This document shows positions 48,075 through 56,989 of a stretch of DNA of 64,000 nt, piece by piece. The notes under the pieces were generated by a model. The model saw nothing but the letters and a program-made list of their open reading frames with translations. It was not told where the DNA came from and searched no databases. A program made the position numbers and the translations under genes. Numbering within the stretch: position 1 is the first letter of the stretch; each line of letters opens with the position of its first letter. This DNA comes from JAEUHZ01 sp964552795 (GTDB lineage Bacteria; Planctomycetota; UBA1135; GCA-002686595). The stretch is taken from NCBI GenBank assembly GCA_964552795.1, contig CAZKIO010000020.1, forward strand, positions 6,868 to 70,867. Direction: 5' to 3'.

Positions 48075-48896
48075 TCAGCCACCCAGGAGCCGCAGCGCGA
48101 GCTGCGGCTGCACGTTGGCCTGCGACAGGACCGACACGGCGGCCTGCTGCAGGATGCTGTTCCGCGTCAGGTCGGCCGTCTCGGAGGCCACGTCGACGTC
48201 GCGGATGCGGCTCTCGGCGGCCGAGAGGTTCTCGCGCTGGGTCTGCGTGTTGATGAACGCGCTCTGGATGCGGTTCAGCGACGATCCCAGGAAGCCGCGG
48301 GCCTCGTTGACCGTGTCTTGCGCCGCTTCGACGTCGCCGATCGCCGCCGAGGCGTTGGTCACGTCGAGGATGTCGAGGCTGTCGATGGCGAGCGTGGCCG
48401 CGGTCGTGTCCTGCAGCGCGATGTCGATGGTGTCGCCCGAGTTGATGCCGACCTGGATCGAAGCCGTGGTCGTCGAGCCGTCCAGCAGCTGGATGCCGTT
48501 GAATTCCGTGGTCGACGCGATGCGGTCGATCTCGGCGCGCAGTTCCTGGAACTCGTTGTCCAGCGTCGTGCGGTCCGTGTCGCTCAGCGTGCCGTTGGCC
48601 GACTGGGTGGCCAGTTCGCGCATCCGCGAGAGCATGTTGGACACTTCGTTGAGCGCACCCTCGGCGGTCTGCGTCATCGAGATCCCGTCCTGGGCGTTGC
48701 GGCCAGCGACGCCCCAGGCGCGGATCTTCGAGCGCAGGCGCTCGCTGATCTCGAGGCCGGCGGCGTCTTCCGACGCGTTCGTGATGCGCAGGCCGGACGA
48801 CAGGCGCGTGTAGTTGCCCTGCAGCCGCATGGTCACCGAAGAGAGGTTCTTCTGGGCGACCATCGAGGCCATGTTCGTGTTGACGATCAGAGACAT
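48075..48896 (-). CDS. fliC: Flagellin
   Basis: 273 residues. The D0/D1 N-terminus MSLIVNTNMASMVAQKNLSSV, RLSSGLRITNASEDAAGLEISERLRS, and LSRMRELATQSANGTLSDTDR are standard, as is the C-terminal GSSLNRIQSAFINTQTQRENLSAAESRIRDVDVASETADLTRNSILQQAAVSVLSQAN. Between them lies only about 80 residues, so the outer D2/D3 domains are missing. The chain ends LALRLLGG. A sigma-28-type promoter is 78 bases upstream. Confidence 0.97.
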   Translation of the reverse strand: MSLIVNTNMASMVAQKNLSSVTMRLQGNYTRLSSGLRITNASEDAAGLEISERLRSKIRAWGVAGRNAQDGISMTQTAEGALNEVSNMLSRMRELATQSANGTLSDTDRTTLDNEFQELRAEIDRIASTTEFNGIQLLDGSTTTASIQVGINSGDTIDIALQDTTAATLAIDSLDILDVTNASAAIGDVEAAQDTVNEARGFLGSSLNRIQSAFINTQTQRENLSAAESRIRDVDVASETADLTRNSILQQAAVSVLSQANVQPQLALRLLGG

Positions 48897-48974
48897 GTCG
48901 ACGATTCCTTGGTTCCGTTCCGTCGCCCCGACCCCACCCGCGATCGGGGTGACGTCGTTCGAGGCACGGGCTGG

Positions 48975-49001
48975 TTCTCGGTGCCCCGGGCGGCCGCTTG
49001 A
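48975..49001 (-). promoter_or_regulatory. Sigma-28-type promoter for fliC
   Basis: On the minus strand TCAAGCGG (49001-48994) is followed after 11 bases by ACCGAGAA (48982-48975). The -35 fits the TCAAG form, and the -10 matches six of eight positions of GCCGATAA. The predicted leader is about 70 bases. Its location in the divergent region and in front of flagellin makes it likely despite the imperfect match. Confidence 0.5.
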
Positions 49002-49011
49002 GCGTCAAAGC

Positions 49012-49092
49012 TTTCCCAGCATTGGGAAAAAGCGTGGGCCGCGGGGGCCCGGCTCGGGTTCCGGGGCGATCCAGCCGATGCGGGAAAAGCGT
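49012..49092. promoter_or_regulatory. Dyad and direct repeats in the fliC/activator divergent region
   Basis: A perfect dyad TTTCCCA-GCAT-TGGGAAA (49012-49029) lies just upstream of the fliC promoter. GGGAAAAAGCGT (49024-49035) recurs as GGGAAAAGCGT (49082-49092) immediately before the activator start codon, where it also forms a dyad with TTCCC. Such paired sites suit binding by the divergently encoded activator or another dimeric regulator. This is inference from symmetry and position. Confidence 0.45.
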
Positions 49093-49096
49093 TCCC

Positions 49097-50077
49097 ATGC
49101 CGGCCCAACCCCACGCCCCCGCCCGTCCCGCCCTGGTCGGCCGCTCCGGCGGTCTGCTGCAGGTCCTGGACGCCATCGAGCGGATCGCGCGGGCCCCGCG
49201 GACCACGGTGGTGATCACCGGGGAGTCGGGCACCGGCAAGGAACTGGTCGCGCGTGAGATCCACGCCCGGTCCGCGCGCGCCGGCGGCCCCTTCGTCGCC
49301 GTGAACTGCGCCGCGCTGTCCGCCGAACTCTTCGCCTCCGAGCTGTTCGGGCACGTCCCCGGCGCGTTCACCGGCGCGCTCCCCAAGGGTCGCAGCGGCC
49401 TGATCGCCGCCGCCGAGGGCGGGACGCTCCTGCTCGACGAGATCGGCGAGCTGGACCCCGCCGTGCAGGCGCAGCTCCTGCGCGTGCTGCAGGAGCGCAC
49501 CTACCGGCCCGTCGGAGCGACCGCCGACCAGCCGATGGACGTGCGCATCATCGCCGCCACGCACCGCGACCTGCAGCAGCTCGTCGCCGCCGGCCGTTTC
49601 CGCGAGGACCTGTGGTACCGGCTCAACGTCGCCGCCGTGCACGTCCCCGCGCTGCGCGAACGCCGCGCCGACATCCCCTGCCTCGCGCAACACCTGCTCG
49701 AACGCATCGCGCGCGAGCACGACACCGCCACGCCGACGATCACGCCGGAGGCGCTGGCGGACCTCGCGCAGCGCGCCTGGGCCGGCAACGTGCGCGAGCT
49801 CGCGCACGCGCTGGAACGCGCGGCGATCGTCGCCGCGGGCGGGCCGATCGACGTCGAGCACCTGCACGATCCGCGCGCGCGCGCCGAGCCGCGGCCGGGA
49901 CACCTGACGCTGGAGATCGACGACCTCTCGATCGAGGCGGTCGAACGCTCGCTGATCGCGCGCGTGCTGGCCGAATCGGGCGGCAACCGCAGCCGCGCGG
50001 CGCGGACGCTGGGCGTCCACCGCGCCACGCTGTACGGCAAGCTGCGCGCGCACGGCCTGGCGGCAGGGACGCGCTGA
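49097..50077 (+). CDS. Orphan sigma-54 activator, probable flagellar master regulator (FleQ/FlrA-like role)
   Basis: 326 residues from ATG 49097. An AAA+ domain fills most of it: Walker A GESGTGKE at residues 42-49, the sigma-54-contact loop GAFTGA at 89-94, TLLLDEIGELDPAVQAQLLRVL, and the R-finger region with FREDLWYRLNV. A Fis-type helix-turn-helix ends the chain (GGNRSRAARTLGVHRATLYGKL). Only about 12 residues precede the ATPase, so there is no receiver or FleQ-type N-terminal domain, and it resembles PspF in layout. It probably activates the fliO sigma-54 promoter. Which of the two activators heads the hierarchy is not shown. Confidence 0.85.
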   Translation: MPAQPHAPARPALVGRSGGLLQVLDAIERIARAPRTTVVITGESGTGKELVAREIHARSARAGGPFVAVNCAALSAELFASELFGHVPGAFTGALPKGRSGLIAAAEGGTLLLDEIGELDPAVQAQLLRVLQERTYRPVGATADQPMDVRIIAATHRDLQQLVAAGRFREDLWYRLNVAAVHVPALRERRADIPCLAQHLLERIAREHDTATPTITPEALADLAQRAWAGNVRELAHALERAAIVAAGGPIDVEHLHDPRARAEPRPGHLTLEIDDLSIEAVERSLIARVLAESGGNRSRAARTLGVHRATLYGKLRAHGLAAGTR

Positions 50078-50455
50078 CGCGGCGGCCGCCCGGGCGGCCG
50101 ACCGGCCCGGTCATCGGCTGCAAGTCCATTCCTTGAAAGGGCTTGCGAGGATCACCCCGCGCCGGGAGCGGGGTCGCCCGCGCCGCGCGCCGTCGCGCGC
50201 GCTCCCGCCTCCCCGCCCGTCCGCGGCCGGGCACGACCGGCGCCGCCCGCCGCACGGACCTGCGCTTCCTTCCGACCCGGGAAGCGATTGCCGCGAAAGC
50301 CGCCGCGGACCTCAAGCGATTCCCACCCCGGTCCGAAAGTCCTTTCGCGACGACGCCCCCATGACGCAAGTCCTTCCCTGGTTGCCCGACCCCACGCGAC
50401 CCGCGCACGCCGTGCGCGGCGTCGGCGTCGCGCGTCCGACGCGAGGAGCGCGCGC
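50078..50455 (+). other. Spacer after the activator gene
   Basis: 378 bases. It opens with a perfect 18-base palindrome (50083-50100) six bases after the activator stop, a likely 3'-end hairpin without a U-tract. A sigma-28-like pair is at 50312-50339. A GGGCACG-N4-GCGC run at 50229-50243 resembles a sigma-54 element but lacks the TT of the -12 box. No ORF here is convincing. The next gene has a good Shine-Dalgarno sequence at 50444-50448. Confidence 0.6.
50312..50339 (+). promoter_or_regulatory. Weak sigma-28-like site upstream of the rightward operon
   Basis: TCAAGCGA (50312-50319), 12 bases, then TCCGAAAG (50332-50339). The first half is the same TCAAG form as at fliC. The second half keeps CCGA but differs elsewhere. 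If used, it would place the kinase-regulator pair and the basal-body genes partly under FliA, which would be unusual. It may be chance. Confidence 0.28.
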
Positions 50456-51238
50456 GTGAGCACCTCCGACTCCGCGCCGGGTCCCAAGGACCCTTCGGAC
50501 GACCTGTTCGACCTGCCGAGCGAGACGCTCGACGCGGTCTGGCGCGAGTCCGACGGCGACTTCAGCGCGTCGATGGACCTCGAACTCGACACCCCGCCGG
50601 CGCCGCTGCCCAAGCCCGCGAAGGTCGAACCCGCGCCGACCAAGGCCGAACCGGCCGCCAGGACGGCGCCGCCCGCGGCATCGGCGAGTGCCGCGCGCAC
50701 ATCTGCTCCCTCCGGCGCGCCCGCGCCCGCTCCCGCGCCGGCCGCAGCGGCCGAGGATGCGGATGCGGAGGAGGAACCGACGGAAGAACACGGCGCGGAG
50801 ATCGATTCCGACGGCGGAGGCACCGCGCTGAAGCGGCTCGTCCGCCACGTGTGGATCGCGTTCGGCGTCTTGGCCGCCGTGAACGTCGTGGTGCTGGGCA
50901 TCAGCCTGACGTCCGGCGCGCCCGCGACGGACGCGCGCAGCGGCGAGGCGACCGCTCCCGCGCCGGCCGCCGGCGCGGCCGCGCCCTGGACGCCCCCGGC
51001 GATCGAGGCCGTCGCGGACTCCCCCATGGTCGCTGCGGCACGCGCCGCGCTGCGCGCCGCCGAGACGGACCTCGCCGCCGGCCGTCGCGCGGCCGCGCGC
51101 GCGCGCATCGGCCGGATGCTGCTGTCGATCGACCTCGTCGAGCCGGAGCGGCGCGAAGAACTGCGGGCACAGGCGGCGATCCTGGGCGCGCGCTGCGCCC
51201 AGGCCGACGTGGAAGCCGCGCGGAGGACGGCGCGATGA
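50456..51238 (+). CDS. Single-pass membrane protein of the flagellar locus, function unknown
   Basis: 260 residues from GTG 50456, chosen because AGGAG lies seven bases upstream. The first 120 residues are acidic and Ala/Pro-rich, probably disordered in the cytoplasm. One membrane helix follows (VWIAFGVLAAVNVVVLGISL, about residues 128-147), then a linker and an Ala/Arg-rich helical hairpin of about 80 residues outside. It overlaps the next gene by four bases (ATGA). The topology, with a long cytoplasmic tail and a helical outer part, resembles anchoring or sensor proteins. No family recognised. Confidence 0.6.
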   Translation: MSTSDSAPGPKDPSDDLFDLPSETLDAVWRESDGDFSASMDLELDTPPAPLPKPAKVEPAPTKAEPAARTAPPAASASAARTSAPSGAPAPAPAPAAAAEDADAEEEPTEEHGAEIDSDGGGTALKRLVRHVWIAFGVLAAVNVVVLGISLTSGAPATDARSGEATAPAPAAGAAAPWTPPAIEAVADSPMVAAARAALRAAETDLAAGRRAAARARIGRMLLSIDLVEPERREELRAQAAILGARCAQADVEAARRTAR

Positions 51239-52626
51239 GCCTGCTCTCCCTGAGCCTGTGCGCCGCGCTCGCCGCGGCCGCCCCCGGCGAGCTGCGCGTC
51301 GAGTTGCACGAGGTCGAGGGCGAGTGGCGCGTGGACGCCGCGGGGAACGCCGCGTCGCCCGCCGCGCTGCTGCGCGGGATCGCGCATGCCTCCGGCCGCG
51401 GCCTGCGGGGCGACGTCCTCTTGGAGGGCGCCGAGCCCGTCGAGATCCGCCTCGAAGCCCGCCCGCTCGACGACGTCCTCGACTGGCTGGGCCTGGCGAC
51501 GCTGACGCGCATCCAGTCGGACGCCGACGTCATCACCGTCTCCCCGCTTTCTTCCGGGACCGCCGCCGAGGACCTCGAGCTCGAGGCCGAGACGGCCTGG
51601 CTCGGCCTGATGCGCGCGTTCCCCGAGCACGAGGCGGCGCGGCTCGCGCGCCTGCACCTGGGCCGCGCGCAGGCGCGCAAGGGCAACGACGACGCCGCGC
51701 TCGCGCACTTCGACGCGGCCACGCGCAAGTCGGACGAGTCCGCGGCCGCCGACGAGGCGTTGCTGGCCGCCAGCGAGCTGTTCGCCCAGCGCGGCGACTG
51801 GCGCGAGTCCATGCGGCGCCTGAGCCAGCTCGCGCAGCGCGTCACCGAACCCGCGCAGCAGGCCGCCGTGCGCCTGCGCATCGCGCGCGCCCTGTGCGAG
51901 CAGGGCCGCGGCGACGAGGCGCTCGCGCTGCTCGAAGCCATCGACCTCTCGTATCCGCCCAGGACCGAGCGCGAGGGCCTCGACCGGCTCCTGCCGCGCG
52001 CCCGCGCGCACCTCGCGCTGGGCGACGCCAACGCAGCGCTGCGGGCGCTCGACACGCGCACCCGCATCAACCCGCGCCTGGCGGCCGAGCGCGAGGACGT
52101 CGAGCTGCGCTCGCGCGCCATGGAAGCGCTGGGTTTCCCGCTCGAGGCCGCGCGCGGCTGGCTGGCCTGCGCCGCGCTCACGACCGGCCGCGACCACGCC
52201 GACGCGCTGCTGGAAGCCGCGCGCCTCGCCGCGCGCGGCGGCGACGACCTGGGCGTGCTCCTCCTGGAGGGTTCGGCGCGCGGCACGGAGCGCGAGGCCC
52301 AGATCGTGCGCATCGCCGATCAGGCGCGCGCGCGACTGCGCCTGGTCGATGCGACCGACGAGGACCCGACCTTCGCAACGCTGGAGCAGCGCTGGCTCGA
52401 GCGCGCGCGCCTCGCGCCGGCGGCCCGCGCCGCGCTCGCCGCGCGGCTGATCACCGCGGCCGACCGCGAACTGGGCATCGAACCGGCGGCGGCCTTGTAC
52501 GCGACCGCGCTCGCCGAGCTCGACGGCGCCGACGCCGCGCCGATCCGCGCGGCTCTGGCCACGGCCTTTGAGGGCCGCGGCGCATGGGCGGACGCCGCGC
52601 GCACCTGGGGAGGGCGCACGCAATGA
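51235..52626 (+). CDS. STN-like domain plus TPR-type repeat protein, function unknown
   Basis: 463 residues with a short secretory signal (MSLLSLSLCAALAAAAPGEL). Residues about 35-105 read SPAALLRGIAHASGRGLRGDV, VEIRLEARPLDDVLDWLGL and TVSP, the pattern of the secretin/TonB short N-terminal (STN) domain. The rest consists of helix pairs of TPR/Sel1 type rich in Ala, Arg and Glu (AALAHFDAATRKSDESAAADEALLAASELFAQRGDWRESM and more). It probably works in the periplasm. Four-base overlaps link it to genes on both sides. It could be a scaffold at the flagellar base or part of a sensor for the kinase encoded downstream. Confidence 0.6.
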   Translation: MSLLSLSLCAALAAAAPGELRVELHEVEGEWRVDAAGNAASPAALLRGIAHASGRGLRGDVLLEGAEPVEIRLEARPLDDVLDWLGLATLTRIQSDADVITVSPLSSGTAAEDLELEAETAWLGLMRAFPEHEAARLARLHLGRAQARKGNDDAALAHFDAATRKSDESAAADEALLAASELFAQRGDWRESMRRLSQLAQRVTEPAQQAAVRLRIARALCEQGRGDEALALLEAIDLSYPPRTEREGLDRLLPRARAHLALGDANAALRALDTRTRINPRLAAEREDVELRSRAMEALGFPLEAARGWLACAALTTGRDHADALLEAARLAARGGDDLGVLLLEGSARGTEREAQIVRIADQARARLRLVDATDEDPTFATLEQRWLERARLAPAARAALAARLITAADRELGIEPAAALYATALAELDGADAAPIRAALATAFEGRGAWADAARTWGGRTQ

Positions 52627-53210
52627 TCGTCCGGCGAACGTGGCGGACCGCATGGGTCCTGACGGTCTGCGCCGGCCTGTGCGCGGCCGCCGCACCGGCG
52701 CCGCAGGAGCGCGGGCTGGGCGACCTCTCGCGCCGTCTGCGCGCGGGCGACCGCACCGCGATCGACGAGCTCCTGGCGCGCACCAAGCCGGCCGACATCG
52801 AGTTGGCCGACTCCGCCGCGCGCGCCGACCGTCTGCGCGCCGAGATCGAGCGCCTGCGCGCCGCGCAGGGCCGGCGCTGGACGCGCACGGCACCGCCGCC
52901 CGAGCCGGACGCGGCGCCCGCCGCCGCGCCGCGCATCCACAGCGCCGAACCGCTGCGCGAGGCCAACGCCTGGCTGCGCGCCGGCGAACCCGAGCGCTGC
53001 CTGGCCGTGCTGCCCGCCGACCTCGGCGAAGGCGATCTGCTGCGTGCCCGCGCGCTGGAGATGCTGGGCCGCGATCCCGAAGCGCTGGCCGCGTACCAGC
53101 GCGTCGCCGCAGCCGCCGCGACGCCGGTCGAGAAGCTGCGCGCCGCCGGCGACGTCGCCCACCTCCAATGGCGCCTGCGCCGCGCGCCCCAACCGGAGAA
53201 CCGGCCGTGA
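52623..53210 (+). CDS. Secreted helical repeat protein, function unknown
   Basis: 195 residues from ATG 52623 with a signal peptide (RRTWRTAWVLTVCAGLCAAAAPAPQ). Residues 45-90 form a helical, heptad-like stretch (ADIELADSAARADRLRAEIERLRAAQ), and the last 70 residues look like two TPR-type helix pairs (LREANAWLRAGEPERCLAVLP, LLRARALEMLGRDPEALAAYQRV). Start and end both overlap neighbours by four bases. It is likely a partner of the STN-TPR protein before it. Confidence 0.58.
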   Translation: MIVRRTWRTAWVLTVCAGLCAAAAPAPQERGLGDLSRRLRAGDRTAIDELLARTKPADIELADSAARADRLRAEIERLRAAQGRRWTRTAPPPEPDAAPAAAPRIHSAEPLREANAWLRAGEPERCLAVLPADLGEGDLLRARALEMLGRDPEALAAYQRVAAAAATPVEKLRAAGDVAHLQWRLRRAPQPENRP

Positions 53211-54397
53211 CCGTGCTGCTCGCCAACCCCGTGCCCGCCGACGTGCGCGAGCTGGGCGACGTCGCCGCGCAGCTCTCCGCGATCTCGGAGAACCTGCTGG
53301 CGAGCTACGCGCGCCTGGCCGAGCACGCCGAACGCGTCGAAGGCGAGCTGTCCGCTTCGAACGCCGAGCTCGCCCGCCGGGTCGACGAGGTCGAGTCGCT
53401 GCGCGCGCACCTGGACGCCGTGTTGTGCGCCCTGCCCTGCGGCGTCGTCGTGCGCGACGCGGACGGCGTCGTGGCTTCGGCCAATCCGGCCGCGCGACGG
53501 CTGCTGGAGGCGGCCGCGCCGTTGTCGGGCACGCAGACACATCCGGTCCTCGCCGCCGCCTGCGCCGAGGGCGCGGTCGTGGAACACGCTCCGGACGGCC
53601 GTGCGCCGCGCGTGCTCGCGGTGCGCACCTCCCCCATCCTCGACGCCAAGGCGCAGGGCGACGTGGTCATCGTCGACGACCGCACCGCGGAACGCCGCCT
53701 GACCGCCGAGCTGGCCGCGCGCTCCAAGATGGCCGCGCTGGGCACGATGGCCGGCGGCATCGCGCACGAGATCCGCAATCCGCTGAACGCCGTGCGCGGC
53801 TTCGCCGAGCTCTTGCGCCGCGATCTCGAGCCCGGCGCGCGCGCGCACCGCTTCGCTTCGCGCATCTGCCAGGGCGTGGACGAGATCGACGCGATCATCT
53901 CCGGCCTGCTGGGCTTCGCCACGCCCGAGCGGTTGGCGCGCGAGGAGATCGACGCCGCCGCGCTGGTGGCCGAGGTGATCTCCACGGCGGCCGGCGAGCA
54001 CGCCCGCGACGGGCGGCGCGAGCGCTGGACGATCGATTCGCGCGTGGAGTGCGCGCGCTTCCAGGGCGACCGCATCAAGCTGCGCCAGGCGCTGCGCAAC
54101 CTGGTCGCCAACGCGCTCCAGGCCCAGCCCGAGGGCGGCCGCGTGTGCGTGGAGCTCTCGGCGGCCGACGGCGCGGTCGAGCTGCGCGTCCATGACGCCG
54201 GCCCGGGCCTGCCCGCCGCCCTCCGTGGCCGCACGGGCGAGCCCTTCCTGACCACGCGCGCCGAGGGCACGGGCCTGGGGCTCGCCCTCGTGCACGCGAT
54301 CGCCGCCATCCACGGCGGCAGCTTCGAAATCCGCGCGGAGCCCGGGCCCCTGGGGGGCGCCGACGCCCGCATCCGCATCCCCTGCCAATCCTGCTGA
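53207..54397 (+). CDS. flrB: Soluble PAS-type histidine kinase, FlrB/FleS/FlgS-like
   Basis: 396 residues from GTG 53207, overlapping the preceding stop as GTGA. No membrane helix. A coiled coil (residues about 25-70) leads into a PAS-like domain (70-160), then the H-box GIAHEIRNPLNAVRGFAEL with H187, N box LRNLVANALQAQ and G boxes DAGPGLP and GTGLGLALVHAIAAIHGG. Such NtrB-like soluble kinases phosphorylate the sigma-54 regulator encoded next door, here 14 bases downstream, and control middle flagellar genes. The symbol is by analogy. Confidence 0.85.
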   Translation: MTVLLANPVPADVRELGDVAAQLSAISENLLASYARLAEHAERVEGELSASNAELARRVDEVESLRAHLDAVLCALPCGVVVRDADGVVASANPAARRLLEAAAPLSGTQTHPVLAAACAEGAVVEHAPDGRAPRVLAVRTSPILDAKAQGDVVIVDDRTAERRLTAELAARSKMAALGTMAGGIAHEIRNPLNAVRGFAELLRRDLEPGARAHRFASRICQGVDEIDAIISGLLGFATPERLAREEIDAAALVAEVISTAAGEHARDGRRERWTIDSRVECARFQGDRIKLRQALRNLVANALQAQPEGGRVCVELSAADGAVELRVHDAGPGLPAALRGRTGEPFLTTRAEGTGLGLALVHAIAAIHGGSFEIRAEPGPLGGADARIRIPCQSC

Positions 54398-54411
54398 CGC
54401 GAACCTAGACG

Positions 54412-55811
<1,400 letters not shown>

Positions 55812-55815
<4 letters not shown>

Positions 55816-56168
55816 GCAGCCTGGGGGAACGCGACCTGATGATCGGACGCCTGCTCTCGGCGGTCACGCTGCGCGAGCGCGTGCTGGCCGAGAACGTCGC
55901 GAACCAGAACGTCCCCGGCTACCAGCGCCGCGAAGTGCGCTTCGAGGACGCGCTGCGCCAGCGCGTGGCCGCCGGACGCAGCACCGCGGACCTGCAGCCG
56001 ACGATCGAGATCGACACCGACAGCCCCGCCGGCCCCAACGGCAACAACGTCAGCCTCGAGCGCGAGGCGGCCAGCCTGAAGGAGAACTGGATCGCCTACC
56101 AGTTCTACGCGTCGATCCTGCAATCGCGCATCGCCACCGTCCAGACCGCCATCACGGAGAGCCGTTGA
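55812..56168 (+). CDS. flgB: Flagellar proximal rod protein FlgB
   Basis: 118 residues from ATG 55812. LRERVLAENVANQNVPGYQRREVRFEDALRQ is the flagellar rod N-terminal motif (N-[IV]-A-N-x-[DN]-x-P-G-[FY]-[KQ]), and the C-terminal helix LKENWIAYQFYASILQSRIATVQTAI completes the two-helix D0 bundle. Slightly shorter than enteric FlgB (about 137). It overlaps the regulator stop by four bases. Confidence 0.93.
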
Positions 56169-56170
56169 TC

Positions 56171-56605
56171 ATGGACATGCAATCGAACCTGTTCCAGGGA
56201 CTGCGCACCGCGGCGTCGGGCATGGCCGCCGAGCGCGCGCGCATCGACATCGTCGCCAAGAACCTGGCGCACGCGCAGGTCACGCGCATGCCCGACGGCA
56301 GCGGCCCGTACCGCCGCCAGGTCGTGCGCTTCGCGACCGTCATGAACCAGGCGGCGAGCGGACGCCCCGAGCCCGCGGGCGTGCGCGTGGCGGGCATCGA
56401 GACCGACCGCACGACGCCCCTCCCGCAGGTCCACGCCCCCGGGCACCCCGACGCCGACGCGGAAGGGCTCGTGAGCTACCCCAACGTCAACACCACCAAC
56501 GAGATGGCGGAGCTGATCACCGCCGTCCGCGCCTACGAGTCCAACGCCAACGCGGCCGACGGCTTCGTGCGGATGGCCGAGCGCGCGCTGCGCCTGGCCC
56601 AGTGA
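56171..56605 (+). CDS. flgC: Flagellar rod protein FlgC
   Basis: 144 residues from ATG 56171. A TTG two codons upstream overlaps the flgB stop and is also in frame. The N-terminus MQSNLFQGLRTAASGMAAERARIDIVAKNLAHAQVTRM and C-terminus GLVSYPNVNTTNEMAELITAVRAYESNANAADGF are the FlgC hallmarks (Y-P-N-V-N and E-M-x-x-[LM]). Confidence 0.96.
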   Translation: MDMQSNLFQGLRTAASGMAAERARIDIVAKNLAHAQVTRMPDGSGPYRRQVVRFATVMNQAASGRPEPAGVRVAGIETDRTTPLPQVHAPGHPDADAEGLVSYPNVNTTNEMAELITAVRAYESNANAADGFVRMAERALRLAQ

Positions 56606-56625
56606 CGCGCGACCGGAGCTGAACC

Positions 56626-56976
56626 ATGACCTCCCCCATCGGCGATCGCGCGAGCGCGGCCCGGATGAGCATCGAAGCGGCGCTGCGGCGTCATGCCGAC
56701 GCCATCGCCCGGGCGCAGGACGGCGGCGCACCGTCGGTGGCCAAGGCGCCGACGGAGACCGGCTTCGCCAACTCGCTGAGCGACAGCCTCCAGAAGGTCG
56801 ACGCCGGCGTGAAGGACGCCGACCGCCTGGTGGACGAGGTGATCGCCGGTCGCGCCGGCGACTTCCACGAAGTCGCGCTGCGCCTGAAACAGTCCGAACT
56901 CTCGTTCCGCTTCGCCATGGAAGTGCGCAACAAGCTCGTCGACGCCTACCGCGAAGTCATGCGGATGAGCGTCTGA
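56626..56976 (+). CDS. fliE: MS-ring/rod adaptor FliE
   Basis: 116 residues. The conserved C-terminal two thirds has FANSLSDSLQKVDAGVKDADRLVDEVIAGRAGDFHEVALRLKQSELSFRFAMEVRNKLVDAYREVMRMSV, ending in the R-N-K-L-[VL]-[ED]-A-Y-[QR]-E-[IV]-M-[RN]-M motif typical of FliE. It joins the rod to FliF and is probably the first rod protein exported. Confidence 0.96.
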   Translation: MTSPIGDRASAARMSIEAALRRHADAIARAQDGGAPSVAKAPTETGFANSLSDSLQKVDAGVKDADRLVDEVIAGRAGDFHEVALRLKQSELSFRFAMEVRNKLVDAYREVMRMSV

Positions 56977-56989
56977 GGAATAGAACGCG

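Noticed and set aside
50229..50243. Sigma-54-like GGGCACG-N4-GCGC upstream of the rightward operon
   Set aside because: The -24 half is good, but the -12 half lacks TT, and such GC-rich strings are common here. It is kept only as a note in the spacer entry.
50133..50459. A 108-codon plus-strand frame upstream of the 260-residue membrane protein
   Set aside because: Arg/Pro-rich with no motif, and it runs across the next gene's Shine-Dalgarno sequence in another frame.
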